A stretch of 12,227 bases of DNA from Calditrichia bacterium (GTDB lineage: Bacteria > Calditrichota > Calditrichia > JAJRVZ01): positions 1 through 12,227 of the forward strand of contig DAOWAQ010000023.1 of assembly GCA_030634505.1 (NCBI GenBank), given 5' to 3'. Positions 1-7,232 of the stretch are shown here, one piece after another. The notes under the pieces are model-generated. The model saw only the letters and a list, made by a program, of their open reading frames with translations, had not been told where the DNA came from and did no database searches. The position numbers and the translations under genes are program-made. Each line of letters opens with the position of its first letter. Positions within the stretch are counted from its first letter, which is position 1.

Positions 1-1
1 C

Positions 2-1174
2 GATGGGAAATTCGGGATATATGGCGGAAAATATGTTCCCGAAACGCTGATATCAGCGCTTTCTGAACTGGAACAACTTTATAATGAATCGAAGAATGAT
101 CCTGAATTCCTAAACGAACTTGAAGAATTGCAGCAAAATTATAATGGACGCACTACGCCGCTTACGTTCGCAAACCGATTAACGCAATATTATGAAAAAG
201 CCAAAATTTATTTAAAACGCGAAGATTTATGTCATACGGGCGCACATAAATTAAACAATGCCTTGGGACAAATATTATTGGCAAAGAGAATCGGGAAGTC
301 CCGCATAATTGCCGAGACAGGCGCCGGGCAGCATGGGGTAGCTGCTGCAACGGTCTGTGCCAAGTTTGGAATGCAGTGTGTGGTTTATATGGGCGAAGTT
401 GATATGGAAAGACAAAAACTGAATGTATTCCGAATGAATATGCTAGGGGCGGAAGTACGACCGGTGAAATCAGGAACCAGAACTCTCAAAGACGCTACTA
501 ATGAGGCTATTCGTGATTGGGTCACCAATGTTGAAGATACTCATTATATCATTGGCTCAGTTGTGGGTCCTCATCCTTACCCAATGATTGTACGCGATTT
601 CCAATCTATTATTGGAAAAGAAACCAGAAAACAAATCATAGAACGAGAAAACCGACTTCCGGATTACCTGGTTGCTTGTGTCGGAGGCGGTTCCAACGCT
701 GTCGGATTATTTTATCCGTTTATGGATGATAAAAAGGTACGGTTAATTGGAGTCGAGGCAGCAGGAGAAGGTATTGAAACAAATAAACACTGTGCTACTT
801 TATCCCTTGGATCCGTCGGCATATTTCAGGGTATGAAAACATATCTTCTGCAAACTAATGCGGGACAAGTTTCAGAGGTTCATTCCATCTCTGCCGGACT
901 GGACTATCCGGGTGTTGGACCGGAACATTCATTTCTAAAAGATAATAATTCGGCAGAATATTTTGCAGTTACGGATGAAGAAGCCCTGCAAGCAACCTTA
1001 ATCTTATCGAAATATGAAGGCATTTTACCGGCTCTTGAAACTGCTCATGCTGTTGCTTATTTAGATTACCTGATGCCGGAAACAACGAAAGATGAAATCG
1101 TCATCGTAAATATCAGTGGAAGAGGAGATAAAGATTTGAATACCATTATTATGCAACTGGGAGAGAAATTGTAA
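2..1174 (+). CDS. trpB: Tryptophan synthase beta chain, 5'-truncated by the window edge
   Basis: The PLP-dependent beta subunit condenses indole with serine to make tryptophan, in the cytoplasmic alpha2-beta2 complex with TrpA. The reading frame is open from base 2 to the TAA at 1172-1174 (390 codons visible). An internal TTG at 128 is not the start, because the sequence before it reads FGIYGGKYVPETL, the conserved TrpB N-terminus; only a handful of residues should be missing. The PLP lysine sits in HTGAHKLNN (AAA at 248-250). AETGAGQHGVA supplies the catalytic glutamate, and ACVGGGSNAVG is the cofactor-phosphate loop. It is the ordinary TrpB1 type, with no extra domain. The stop overlaps the trpA start by one base (TAATG), so the two are translationally coupled. 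Upstream trp genes and trp control lie outside the window. Confidence 0.97.
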   Translation, partial: DGKFGIYGGKYVPETLISALSELEQLYNESKNDPEFLNELEELQQNYNGRTTPLTFANRLTQYYEKAKIYLKREDLCHTGAHKLNNALGQILLAKRIGKSRIIAETGAGQHGVAAATVCAKFGMQCVVYMGEVDMERQKLNVFRMNMLGAEVRPVKSGTRTLKDATNEAIRDWVTNVEDTHYIIGSVVGPHPYPMIVRDFQSIIGKETRKQIIERENRLPDYLVACVGGGSNAVGLFYPFMDDKKVRLIGVEAAGEGIETNKHCATLSLGSVGIFQGMKTYLLQTNAGQVSEVHSISAGLDYPGVGPEHSFLKDNNSAEYFAVTDEEALQATLILSKYEGILPALETAHAVAYLDYLMPETTKDEIVIVNISGRGDKDLNTIIMQLGEKL

Positions 1175-1968
1175 TGTCATACATCGCAGAATATATACAG
1201 AAAACAAATGATCAGAGACGAAAAGCTTTGGCTGTATTTTTAACAGCAGGATTTCCGGAACCTGAAAATTTTGTGGATTTGAGTGTAAATCTTCTAAAAG
1301 AAGGAGCAGATATACTTGAACTCGGTATTCCTTTCAGCGATCCGATCGCCGATGGTCCTGTAATTCAAAAGTCATCAAAATATGCATTGGATATGGGTAT
1401 TCGATTACAAACCGTATTGGAATATACTGACAAAATAAAACAACAAATTAAAAAACCAATCATACTAATGGGTTATGCTAATCCTATATTAAACTATGGG
1501 TTGGGTAATTTTATGAATGACGCCAGAAACAGCGGGGTTGATGGATTAATCATTCCGGATATCCCACTTGAAGAGTACAAATCATTTTGGGAAATTGAAT
1601 ATAATGGTATAGACCGTATACTGCTTACTACCCCTACTTCTCCTGCCGAACGAATACAAAAAATTGATCAGAAAAGCAACGGATTTGTCTATTGTGTCAG
1701 TGTAACCGGCACCACCGGATCCGGTAAAAAATTTGATGCGGATACTATAGAAAACCTTAAAAATACTTATACGTTGATTAAAAAGAATAAAATGTTGATT
1801 GGATTCGGAATATCCGGACCTGAAGATATAAAAAAATTCCATCCATATTGTGATGGAGTAATTGTGGGTAGCGCTATTATTAAACGATTGATGGAAAATG
1901 AAAAATCCGGATTTAAAGAAACAATAGATTTTGTGGGAGAGCTGAGTAAGGCTTGTTTAATTGAATAA
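1174..1968 (+). CDS. trpA: Tryptophan synthase alpha chain
   Basis: TrpA cleaves indole-3-glycerol phosphate to indole and glyceraldehyde-3-phosphate and channels the indole to TrpB. The 264-residue product is of normal length (family about 250-270) and is a single TIM barrel. The two catalytic acids are visible: the glutamate in ILELGIPFSDP and the aspartate in DPIADGP. Later barrel motifs are also present: DGLIIPDIPLEE, VSVTGTTGSG (the phosphate-binding and mobile loop 6 region), GFGISGPED and DGVIVGSAI. The ATG shares a base with the trpB stop. No trp gene follows; the operon appears to end here, 43 nt before a palindromic repeat. No independent U-tract terminator is visible after the stop, so the repeat hairpin may mark the transcript end. 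Confidence 0.97.
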   Translation: MSYIAEYIQKTNDQRRKALAVFLTAGFPEPENFVDLSVNLLKEGADILELGIPFSDPIADGPVIQKSSKYALDMGIRLQTVLEYTDKIKQQIKKPIILMGYANPILNYGLGNFMNDARNSGVDGLIIPDIPLEEYKSFWEIEYNGIDRILLTTPTSPAERIQKIDQKSNGFVYCVSVTGTTGSGKKFDADTIENLKNTYTLIKKNKMLIGFGISGPEDIKKFHPYCDGVIVGSAIIKRLMENEKSGFKETIDFVGELSKACLIE

Positions 1969-2011
1969 ATGGAAATCAGATGTAAAAAGCCTAACTTACA
2001 GGAGGGAAAAG

Positions 2012-2095
2012 TGTCATTGAGAGCCGCAGGCGAAGCAATCCCCACGGTATTTCGGGGATTGCCGTGCACCGCTAAAGCGGATGCTCACAATGACA
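2012..2095. repeat. Palindromic intergenic repeat (GTCATTG...CAATGAC type)
   Basis: The element has inverted ends, TGTCATTG (2012-2019) and CAATGACA (2088-2095). The symmetry continues imperfectly inward: GAGCCGC on the left answers GCGGATGCTC on the right. An inner stem pairs CAATCCCC with GGGGATTG around ACGGTATTTC. The arrangement, including the GAAGCAATCCCC segment, resembles a short non-coding repeat that I recall as scattered in many bacterial genomes. There is no ORF of its own. It lies between the trp and his transcription units and could act as a bidirectional hairpin end for trp mRNA. Copy number cannot be judged from one window. Confidence 0.7.
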
Positions 2096-2133
2096 ACCCT
2101 AAACTGATGTTTTACAATCAGGTTAGATTTTTA

Positions 2134-2165
2134 TTTGATTTTTGTTTTATTTGCCCTTACATTTG
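2134..2165 (+). promoter_or_regulatory. Bacteroidetes-type promoter for the his operon
   Basis: TTTG at 2134-2137 is followed after exactly 20 nt by TACATTTG at 2158-2165. This matches the Bacteroidetes primary sigma consensus TTTG-N19-21-TAnnTTTG. Transcription would begin a few bases after 2165, giving about 20-25 nt before the leader-peptide ATG at 2195 and an untranslated leader of roughly 185 nt before hisG. The position, just upstream of the attenuator and downstream of the repeat, supports it. In AT-rich DNA such matches can arise by chance, but both boxes and the spacing agree. Confidence 0.6.
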
Positions 2166-2194
2166 TTCTCAAAAAAACACAAAGAAATTTTAAA

Positions 2195-2278
2195 ATGAAT
2201 TTTGTTTATCATATTCATCACCATCGTCATAATAATCATCTAAACCAAATGAGCGGGATTTATTTATTTAAAATATAA
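2195..2278 (+). CDS. hisL: His operon leader peptide with clustered His codons
   Basis: This 27-codon ORF (ATG 2195, TAA 2276-2278) is too short for routine gene calling. Residues 5-15 read YHIHHHRHNNH, with six histidine codons (CAT/CAC at codons 6, 8, 9, 10, 12 and 15) inside ten codons. Such density is the signature of a ribosome-mediated attenuator leader: charged tRNA-His shortage stalls the ribosome here. The ORF lies between a promoter and a GC-rich terminator directly upstream of hisG, the first his gene. Its tail (codons 19-21) contains the GAGCGGG antiterminator arm. The Shine-Dalgarno signal is weak (only AAAGAAA nearby), which is common in this phylum. The frame stays open further upstream, but no ATG occurs there and the promoter would be overrun. 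The name is by analogy with enterobacterial hisL; the sequence itself is unrelated. Confidence 0.88.
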   Translation: MNFVYHIHHHRHNNHLNQMSGIYLFKI

Positions 2279-2314
2279 TTATAATATATAAAAAACTATT
2301 TAAAAGCCCGGCTC
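2251..2314 (+). promoter_or_regulatory. His attenuator antiterminator pairing
   Basis: GAGCGGG (2251-2257), inside the last third of the leader peptide, is complementary to CCCgGCTC (2307-2314) with one bulged G. Three more U-A pairs (2259-2261 with 2303-2305) extend it past one mismatch. This pairing uses up the whole 5' arm of the terminator and so is mutually exclusive with it. A ribosome stalled on the His codons (2210-2239) would leave the arm free, whereas one moving on to the stop codon would cover it. No clear segment sequestering GAGCGGG upstream was found, so masking by the ribosome itself is the simpler model. Confidence 0.7.
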
Positions 2315-2334
2315 ATAACAAGCCGGGCTTTTTT
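2302..2334 (+). terminator. Rho-independent attenuator terminator before hisG
   Basis: A perfect stem AAAAGCCCGGCT / AGCCGGGCTTTT (2302-2313 with 2321-2332), with a CATAACA loop, runs into a T tract ending at 2334. It stands 22 nt before the hisG ATG and after the histidine leader peptide, so it cannot serve any upstream structural gene. It is the regulated terminator of the his attenuator. Confidence 0.9.
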
Positions 2335-2356
2335 ATTTATAGGAGATATTATAACC

Positions 2357-3211
2357 ATGCTGACTTTAGCAATTCAAAAATCGGGAAGATTAAATGATGC
2401 AACCCTAAAACTTTTGAAAGGGTGCGGAATTGGATTTGTCAACGGAAGCAAAGACAAACTAAAATCTACTGCCACCAATTTTCCCATAAAACTATTATTT
2501 TTGAGGGATGACGATATTCCGAAATGCATAGTGGATAAAGTTGCCGACGCCGGGATTGTTGGGGAGAATGTTTATTTTGAAAAAGGTGAAAATTTAAATA
2601 TCTCTACAAAACTTGGATTTGCCAAGTGTCGCCTGTCAATAGCAATTCCAAAACATTTTGAATATAATTCTATTAAAGACCTGACAAATAAAAGAATCGC
2701 TACCTCTCATCCGAAAATATTGGATCGCTTTTTAAATGAAAAAAATATCAAGGCTGATATTCATCATATCAGCGGATCTGTGGAGATTTCTCCGGGAATT
2801 GGATTAGCAGACGCCATTTGTGATATCATCAGCACTGGAAGCACATTGTTGAGTAATGGTTTAAAAGAAGTTGATTTGGTCATGAAGTCTGAAGCTGTTT
2901 TAATTAGTCATCCTGATCTAAAAGCAGATAGAAAGAAAGTACTAAATCAATTGCTGTTTCGTTTAAGAGCAGTAAAAAAAGCGGGTAATTACAAATACAT
3001 TCTGTTGAATACACCCAATGATAAAATTGAGCAGATATGTGAAATATTACCCGGAATGAAAAGTCCAACAATTATGCCTCTGGCGGAAGAAGGCTGGAGT
3101 TCATTGCATTCGGTAATTCGTAAAAATGATTTTTGGGAAAAAATAAATAATTTAAAAACCGCAGGCGCTCAGGGAATTCTAGTAATTCCTATTGAAAAAA
3201 TGATAATGTAA
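2357..3211 (+). CDS. hisG: ATP phosphoribosyltransferase, long form
   Basis: HisG joins ATP to PRPP, the committed first step of histidine synthesis. At 284 residues it is the long form (E. coli 299): two periplasmic-binding-protein-like catalytic lobes (about 1-205) and a C-terminal ACT-like regulatory domain (about 206-284) that binds histidine for feedback inhibition. No HisZ partner is therefore needed. Visible motifs are the start LAIQKSGRLND, LRDDDIPKCIVD, DAGIVGENV, SVEISPGIGLADAICD, the PRPP loop DIISTGSTLLSNGL, and the C-terminal PTIMPLAEEGW and LVIPIEKM. The start is fixed by AGGAG at 2341-2345 and by the family N-terminus. Expression depends on the attenuator directly upstream. The gap to hisD is 20 nt. 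Confidence 0.97.
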   Translation: MLTLAIQKSGRLNDATLKLLKGCGIGFVNGSKDKLKSTATNFPIKLLFLRDDDIPKCIVDKVADAGIVGENVYFEKGENLNISTKLGFAKCRLSIAIPKHFEYNSIKDLTNKRIATSHPKILDRFLNEKNIKADIHHISGSVEISPGIGLADAICDIISTGSTLLSNGLKEVDLVMKSEAVLISHPDLKADRKKVLNQLLFRLRAVKKAGNYKYILLNTPNDKIEQICEILPGMKSPTIMPLAEEGWSSLHSVIRKNDFWEKINNLKTAGAQGILVIPIEKMIM

Positions 3212-3231
3212 ACTTTTTACAAAGAAAAAAA

Positions 3232-4518
3232 ATGAAAACATACAAATACCCAACAAAAGAAATGTGGAAGAAGTTGATTGAAAGACCTTCGGAGGATTTC
3301 AAAAATATCATTAGTGGTATTCAACCAGTTTTGGATGCTGTTAAATCGGATGGCGATAATGCCGTGTGTGAATTTACACTTCGTTTTGATAATATTAGCA
3401 TTAATGAATTCCTCGTCGAAGAACAACTAATTGCTGATGCAGAAGAAGAGATTCCTGTTAAATTAAAAAGCGCCATTGATAAGGCATACGAAAATATTTG
3501 GAAATTTCACAAAATTCAAGTTCAAGAAGAACCGGTCATTGAAACATCACCCGGTGTATTTTGTTGGAGAAGAAACGTCGCTATTGAGAAAGTTGGATTA
3601 TATATCCCCGGAGGAACAGCCCCACTTTTCTCTACTGTTCTGATGCTGGCTATTCCTGCCCGGATTGCCGGTTGTTTACAAATCATTATTTGTACACCCT
3701 GCCGTAAAGACGGATACATTCATCCTGCTATATTATACACAGCATATAAATGCGGAGTCAATACGATTTTTAAAGTTGGCGGCGCACAGGCTATTGCCGC
3801 AATGGCTTATGGAACTCAGTCTATTCCTAAAGTGGATAAAATTTTCGGACCTGGAAACCAGTATGTGACAGCTGCCAAACAAAAAGTTGCACAAGATGGT
3901 GTAACGATCGATATGCCGGCCGGACCTTCTGAGTTAGCTGTTATTGCCGATGAAACTTGTAATCCGGCATTTGTTGCAGCCGATTTATTATCACAGGCAG
4001 AACACGGAACTGATAGTCAGGTCATGTTAATTACCATGAATGAACCCGTGGCCAGATCTATTGAGTTTGAGTTACAATCGCAACTCCGAAATCTTCCCCG
4101 ATACGATATCACTGCAAAAGCGGTTAAAAATAGTAAAATAATAATTTTGCAAAATATTGATGAAGCTATGCAGTTTGTGAACCTGTACGCACCGGAACAT
4201 TTAATTCTTGTTGTAAAAGATTATAAGTCACTTATTCCAAAAATCGTAAATGCCGGTTCTGTGTTTTTAGGGAATTATTCACCGGAATCTGCAGGCGACT
4301 ATGCTTCGGGTACGAATCACACCTTACCAACAAATGGATTTGCCCGCAGTTACAGCGGAGTTTCCGTTGAAAGTTTTGTTAAAAAAATTACCTTTCAGGA
4401 AATAAATGCAGATGGATTAAAGAATATTGGGCCTGCAATTGAAGAAATGGCAAAACACGAGGGTCTTGACGCCCATAAAAATGCGGTTACTATTAGAACA
4501 AAAAACAGGATCAAATAA
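3232..4518 (+). CDS. hisD: Histidinol dehydrogenase
   Basis: HisD is a zinc enzyme that oxidises L-histidinol to L-histidine in two NAD-dependent steps, the last reactions of the pathway. The product has 428 residues (E. coli 434). All key residues are present at a constant offset of minus four from the E. coli numbering: zinc ligands Q255 and H258 (LLSQAEHGTDSQ), D356 (SAGDYASGTNH) and H415 (LDAHKNAV), and the catalytic pair E322-H323 (YAPEHL). KVGGAQAIAA, FGPGNQYV and DMPAGPSE are further family motifs. The ATG follows hisG by 20 nt; no strong Shine-Dalgarno is present, only an A-rich stretch. The stop ends 1 nt before hisC. Confidence 0.98.
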   Translation: MKTYKYPTKEMWKKLIERPSEDFKNIISGIQPVLDAVKSDGDNAVCEFTLRFDNISINEFLVEEQLIADAEEEIPVKLKSAIDKAYENIWKFHKIQVQEEPVIETSPGVFCWRRNVAIEKVGLYIPGGTAPLFSTVLMLAIPARIAGCLQIIICTPCRKDGYIHPAILYTAYKCGVNTIFKVGGAQAIAAMAYGTQSIPKVDKIFGPGNQYVTAAKQKVAQDGVTIDMPAGPSELAVIADETCNPAFVAADLLSQAEHGTDSQVMLITMNEPVARSIEFELQSQLRNLPRYDITAKAVKNSKIIILQNIDEAMQFVNLYAPEHLILVVKDYKSLIPKIVNAGSVFLGNYSPESAGDYASGTNHTLPTNGFARSYSGVSVESFVKKITFQEINADGLKNIGPAIEEMAKHEGLDAHKNAVTIRTKNRIK

Positions 4519-4519
4519 A

Positions 4520-5560
4520 ATGATTGAGGATTTGGTTAGAAAAAACATATTAACGCTTAAGCCCTATTCATCAGCGCGTGATGAACACAGCAATGATAGT
4601 GGTATTTTTCTGGATGCTAATGAGAATTCGTTCGGCTCCACAGTCGATGGTCAGTTTTACCGCTATCCTGATCCCCGGCAATGGAAATTAAAAGAAAAGA
4701 TTGCAGAATTGCAACATACTGAACTGCACAATATTTTTCTGGGAAACGGCAGCGATGAAGCTATTGATTTATTAATCAGAGTATTTTGTGAACCAAGGCT
4801 GGATAACATTTTAATAATGCCGCCAACCTACGGTATGTATAGTGTTTGCGCTGCGGTGAATGATGTGCAAGTGCAAAAAATTCAATTAACTAAACATTTT
4901 CAAATAAATACCACAAGAGTGTTGGAATCATTAACTTCGGGTACAAAGATCATTTTTATTTGCTCACCAAATAATCCTACCGGGAACCTTTTTTCTGACA
5001 AAGATATCGAACTACTACTTCAGAATTTTAGTGGAATTGTAGTTATCGATGAAGCTTATATTGATTTTTCAAATAGCCTGAGTTGGATAACAAAACTGGA
5101 AAAATATCCAAATCTTGTGGTATTACAAACATTTTCCAAAGCCTGGGGTCTTGCTAATTTGAGGCTTGGTATAGGCTTTGCCCCTGAAGATATTATTACT
5201 TTTTTAAACCGTATTAAATATCCATATAATGTTAACGGTTACACGCAGCAAATTGCACTTCAAGCCTTAAAGAATATCGCATACCATGATAAAATGGTCG
5301 AAGAAATCAAAAAGCAAAAAGAGGTTTTAACTGCCGGTCTTTCTGACTTGCCAACTGTGAAGCACATTTATCCTTCATCAGCAAATTTTATTCTTGTACG
5401 ATTTGAGAATGCTTCATTCGTATATGAAAAACTCATCCAGCAAAATATTATCGTGCGCGACAGATCGAGTCAGCCTTTATGTGAAAACTGTCTGCGAATA
5501 ACAATAGGCACGCCTGAACAAAACAACCGATTACTTGCGGTCTTACAGGAAGGGATTTAA
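4520..5560 (+). CDS. hisC: Histidinol-phosphate aminotransferase
   Basis: This PLP-dependent class I/II aminotransferase converts imidazole-acetol phosphate plus glutamate to histidinol phosphate. The ATG at 4520 was chosen because it follows the hisD stop by 1 nt, has AGGA at 4507-4510, and gives 346 residues (E. coli 356). The frame is open back to an ATG at 4427, but that would overlap hisD by about 90 nt and add residues with no family match. Visible motifs: LDANENSFG near the N-terminus, GNGSDEAIDLL, FICSPNNPTGN, VIDEAYIDF, the Schiff-base lysine K207 in TFSKAWGLANLRLG, SSANFILVRF and the phosphate-binding arginine region LRITIGT. Confidence 0.97.
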   Translation: MIEDLVRKNILTLKPYSSARDEHSNDSGIFLDANENSFGSTVDGQFYRYPDPRQWKLKEKIAELQHTELHNIFLGNGSDEAIDLLIRVFCEPRLDNILIMPPTYGMYSVCAAVNDVQVQKIQLTKHFQINTTRVLESLTSGTKIIFICSPNNPTGNLFSDKDIELLLQNFSGIVVIDEAYIDFSNSLSWITKLEKYPNLVVLQTFSKAWGLANLRLGIGFAPEDIITFLNRIKYPYNVNGYTQQIALQALKNIAYHDKMVEEIKKQKEVLTAGLSDLPTVKHIYPSSANFILVRFENASFVYEKLIQQNIIVRDRSSQPLCENCLRITIGTPEQNNRLLAVLQEGI

Positions 5561-5562
5561 AT

Positions 5563-6654
5563 ATGAAAAAAGTGTTATTCATTGACCGGGATGGAACCAT
5601 ATTATTAGAACCGGAAGATGAACAAATTGATACATTGGAAAAAGTGAATTTTTACCCAGGAGTCATAAGCAATTTAAAAAGAATTGCAGATAATCTTGAC
5701 TATGATTTGGTTATGGTCAGCAACCAGGATGGATTAGGCACCTCTTCATTTCCAAAAGAGGACTTCTGGCCTTATCAAGAATTAATGACCAGAATTCTCG
5801 CCAGTGAAGGTATTGTTTTTAGTGTAATACATATCGATCCTACTTTACCTGAGGACAATAAACCGACACGTAAACCAGGAATAGCAATGCTGAATTCTTA
5901 TTTGGATGGCAGTTATGATATGCAGCGATCGTATGTAATTGGTGATAGAGATTCCGATGTACAGTTAGCGAAAAATCTCGGCTGCAAATCAATTTTAATA
6001 GGAAAAGAACGTTTCCCTAAGGCTGATTTTGCCACTACATCCTGGGATCAGGTTTATAATTATCTTGCCCTCCCTGAACGATTGATCTGTAAGCAGCGGA
6101 AAACCGGTGAAACCGAAATAATAATTGAATTAAATCTTGATGGTAATGGGAAATCGAATATCAACACAGGTATTGGTTTTTTTGACCATATGCTGACTTT
6201 ATTCGCAAAACATTCAGCAATTGATTTAACAGTTAAAGTAAACGGTGATCTTTATGTCGATAAACACCATTCCATTGAGGATACGGCAATCCTTTTGGGC
6301 GAAGCAATATTTGAGGCGTTGAGCGATAAAAAAGGTATCAACCGCTATGGTTTTCTGCTGCCAATGGATGAAGCGAGAGCTGAGGTTGCCATTGATTTTT
6401 CAAGCCGGGCTTATCTGGTTTGGAAAGTAAAATTTAAACGTGAAAAAATCGGTGAAATGCCTACTGAATTATTTTACCATTTTTTCAAATCCTTCAGTGA
6501 CAGCGCCCGCTGTAACCTTTATATAAAATGCAAAGGCAAAAACGAGCACCATAAAATCGAAGCGATATTTAAAGCTGTTGCCCGCAGTATCAGGATGGCT
6601 AAACAGCGTTATATTGAAGACCAATCAATCCCCAGCACAAAAGGTGTTTTATGA
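5563..6654 (+). CDS. hisB: Bifunctional histidinol-phosphatase / IGP dehydratase
   Basis: This is a 363-residue fusion catalysing two steps. The N-terminal HAD phosphatase (about 1-168) removes phosphate from histidinol phosphate; its nucleophile motif is FIDRDGT (D8, D10), followed by VSNQDGLGTSSFP and VIGDRDSDVQLAKNLG. The C-terminal imidazoleglycerol-phosphate dehydratase (about 172-363) shows NTGIGFFDHML, the metal motif H235-H236-S-I-E239, a second H329-H330-K-I-E333, and the PSTKGVL terminus. The phosphatase lacks the cysteine-rich zinc loop of the E. coli enzyme: residues 90-104 read HIDPTLPEDNKPTRK, with no Cys. I recall Bacteroidetes HisB proteins having the same Cys-free form. AGGAAGGG just before the stop of hisC is the ribosome binding site. 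The stop overlaps hisH by 4 nt (ATGA). Confidence 0.97.
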   Translation: MKKVLFIDRDGTILLEPEDEQIDTLEKVNFYPGVISNLKRIADNLDYDLVMVSNQDGLGTSSFPKEDFWPYQELMTRILASEGIVFSVIHIDPTLPEDNKPTRKPGIAMLNSYLDGSYDMQRSYVIGDRDSDVQLAKNLGCKSILIGKERFPKADFATTSWDQVYNYLALPERLICKQRKTGETEIIIELNLDGNGKSNINTGIGFFDHMLTLFAKHSAIDLTVKVNGDLYVDKHHSIEDTAILLGEAIFEALSDKKGINRYGFLLPMDEARAEVAIDFSSRAYLVWKVKFKREKIGEMPTELFYHFFKSFSDSARCNLYIKCKGKNEHHKIEAIFKAVARSIRMAKQRYIEDQSIPSTKGVL

Positions 6655-7232
6655 AAGTCGCGATTATTAAATACAATGCCGGTAACATCCATTCGGTCAG
6701 ATTGGCACTACAAAGGCTGGGTATCGAACCGCAAGTGACTTCTGATACCGAATTGATAAATGCAGCGGACAAAGTCATTTTCCCGGGAGTTGGAGAGGCT
6801 TCTACGGCAATGAATTTTATAAATAAGAATGGAATTGCCGAAGTTATTAAACAATTGAAGCAACCGGTTTTAGGCATTTGTCTTGGTTTACAATTAATGG
6901 GCGCTCATTCGGAAGAAAATGATACCCGTTGTTTGGGAATATTTAATTTAGAAATTAAAAAATTTCCGCCGCGGAACAAAGTGCCGCACATGGGTTGGAA
7001 CTTAATCAGGAATCTTTCCAGCCGTTTATTCGAAGGGCTGCCGGGTAAACCCTATGTTTATTTTGTGCACAGTTATTACGCTGAAAAATTTGACTCTACA
7101 ATCGCTACTACCGATTATATTCTACCTTTCAGTGCGGCAATAAAAAAAGATAACTTTTACGCAGTTCAATTCCATCCGGAGAAAAGCGGAAAAGTAGGAG
7201 AACAAATTTTAAGGAATTTTTTAAAACTATGA
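6651..7232 (+). CDS. hisH: Imidazole glycerol phosphate synthase, glutaminase subunit
   Basis: HisH is a class I glutamine amidotransferase that releases ammonia from glutamine and passes it through the HisF barrel. The 193-residue product (E. coli 196) carries the triad: nucleophile C77 in LGICLGLQLMG, and H175 and E177 in FHPEKSG. The oxyanion-strand region near the N-terminus reads VIFPGVGEA. PHMGWN and YFVHSYYA are further IGPS glutaminase motifs. The start overlaps the hisB stop (ATGA), and its own stop overlaps hisA in the same way, indicating coupled translation. Confidence 0.97.
   Translation: MKVAIIKYNAGNIHSVRLALQRLGIEPQVTSDTELINAADKVIFPGVGEASTAMNFINKNGIAEVIKQLKQPVLGICLGLQLMGAHSEENDTRCLGIFNLEIKKFPPRNKVPHMGWNLIRNLSSRLFEGLPGKPYVYFVHSYYAEKFDSTIATTDYILPFSAAIKKDNFYAVQFHPEKSGKVGEQILRNFLKL

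Larger units (their letters stand above)
1969..2356 (+). other. trpA-hisG intergenic region: repeat, his promoter, attenuator
   Basis: This 388-nt gap contains, in order, a purine-rich stretch with an orphan Shine-Dalgarno-like AGGAGG (2000-2005), a palindromic repeat (2012-2095), an AT-rich promoter region (2134-2165), a histidine leader peptide (2195-2278), a terminator/antiterminator pair (2251-2334) and the hisG ribosome binding site AGGAG (2341-2345). An open frame at 1969-2193 runs through both the repeat and the promoter and is not considered a gene. Confidence 0.85.

Noticed and set aside
128..130. TTG as the trpB start
   Set aside because: The frame is open to the window edge and the residues before it are the conserved TrpB N-terminus; the gene is simply cut by the window.
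162..350. Minus-strand ORFs here and at 1582-2069, 3217-3719, 6599-6877, 7129-7317, 9091-9668, 10119-10337 and 11562-11798
   Set aside because: All lie mostly or wholly opposite well-identified genes, show no family motifs and have composition expected of antisense shadows.
2012..2095. A transposon-encoded or CRISPR repeat
   Set aside because: There is a single palindromic copy with no spacer array, no transposase and no target duplication visible.
1969..2193. A 74-codon ORF after trpA, also readable from GTG 2011 with a good AGGAGG
   Set aside because: It runs through a palindromic repeat and then through the his promoter, ends in low-complexity AT-rich codons, and matches no family I know.
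3665..3868. A plus-strand 67-codon ORF inside hisD
   Set aside because: It is an alternative frame within a conserved part of hisD and has no ribosome binding site or recognisable motif.
4427..4519. Upstream extension of hisC to an earlier ATG
   Set aside because: It would overlap the conserved end of hisD, including the zinc-ligand H415 region, in another frame, and adds no family-like residues; the ATG at 4520 fits spacing and length.
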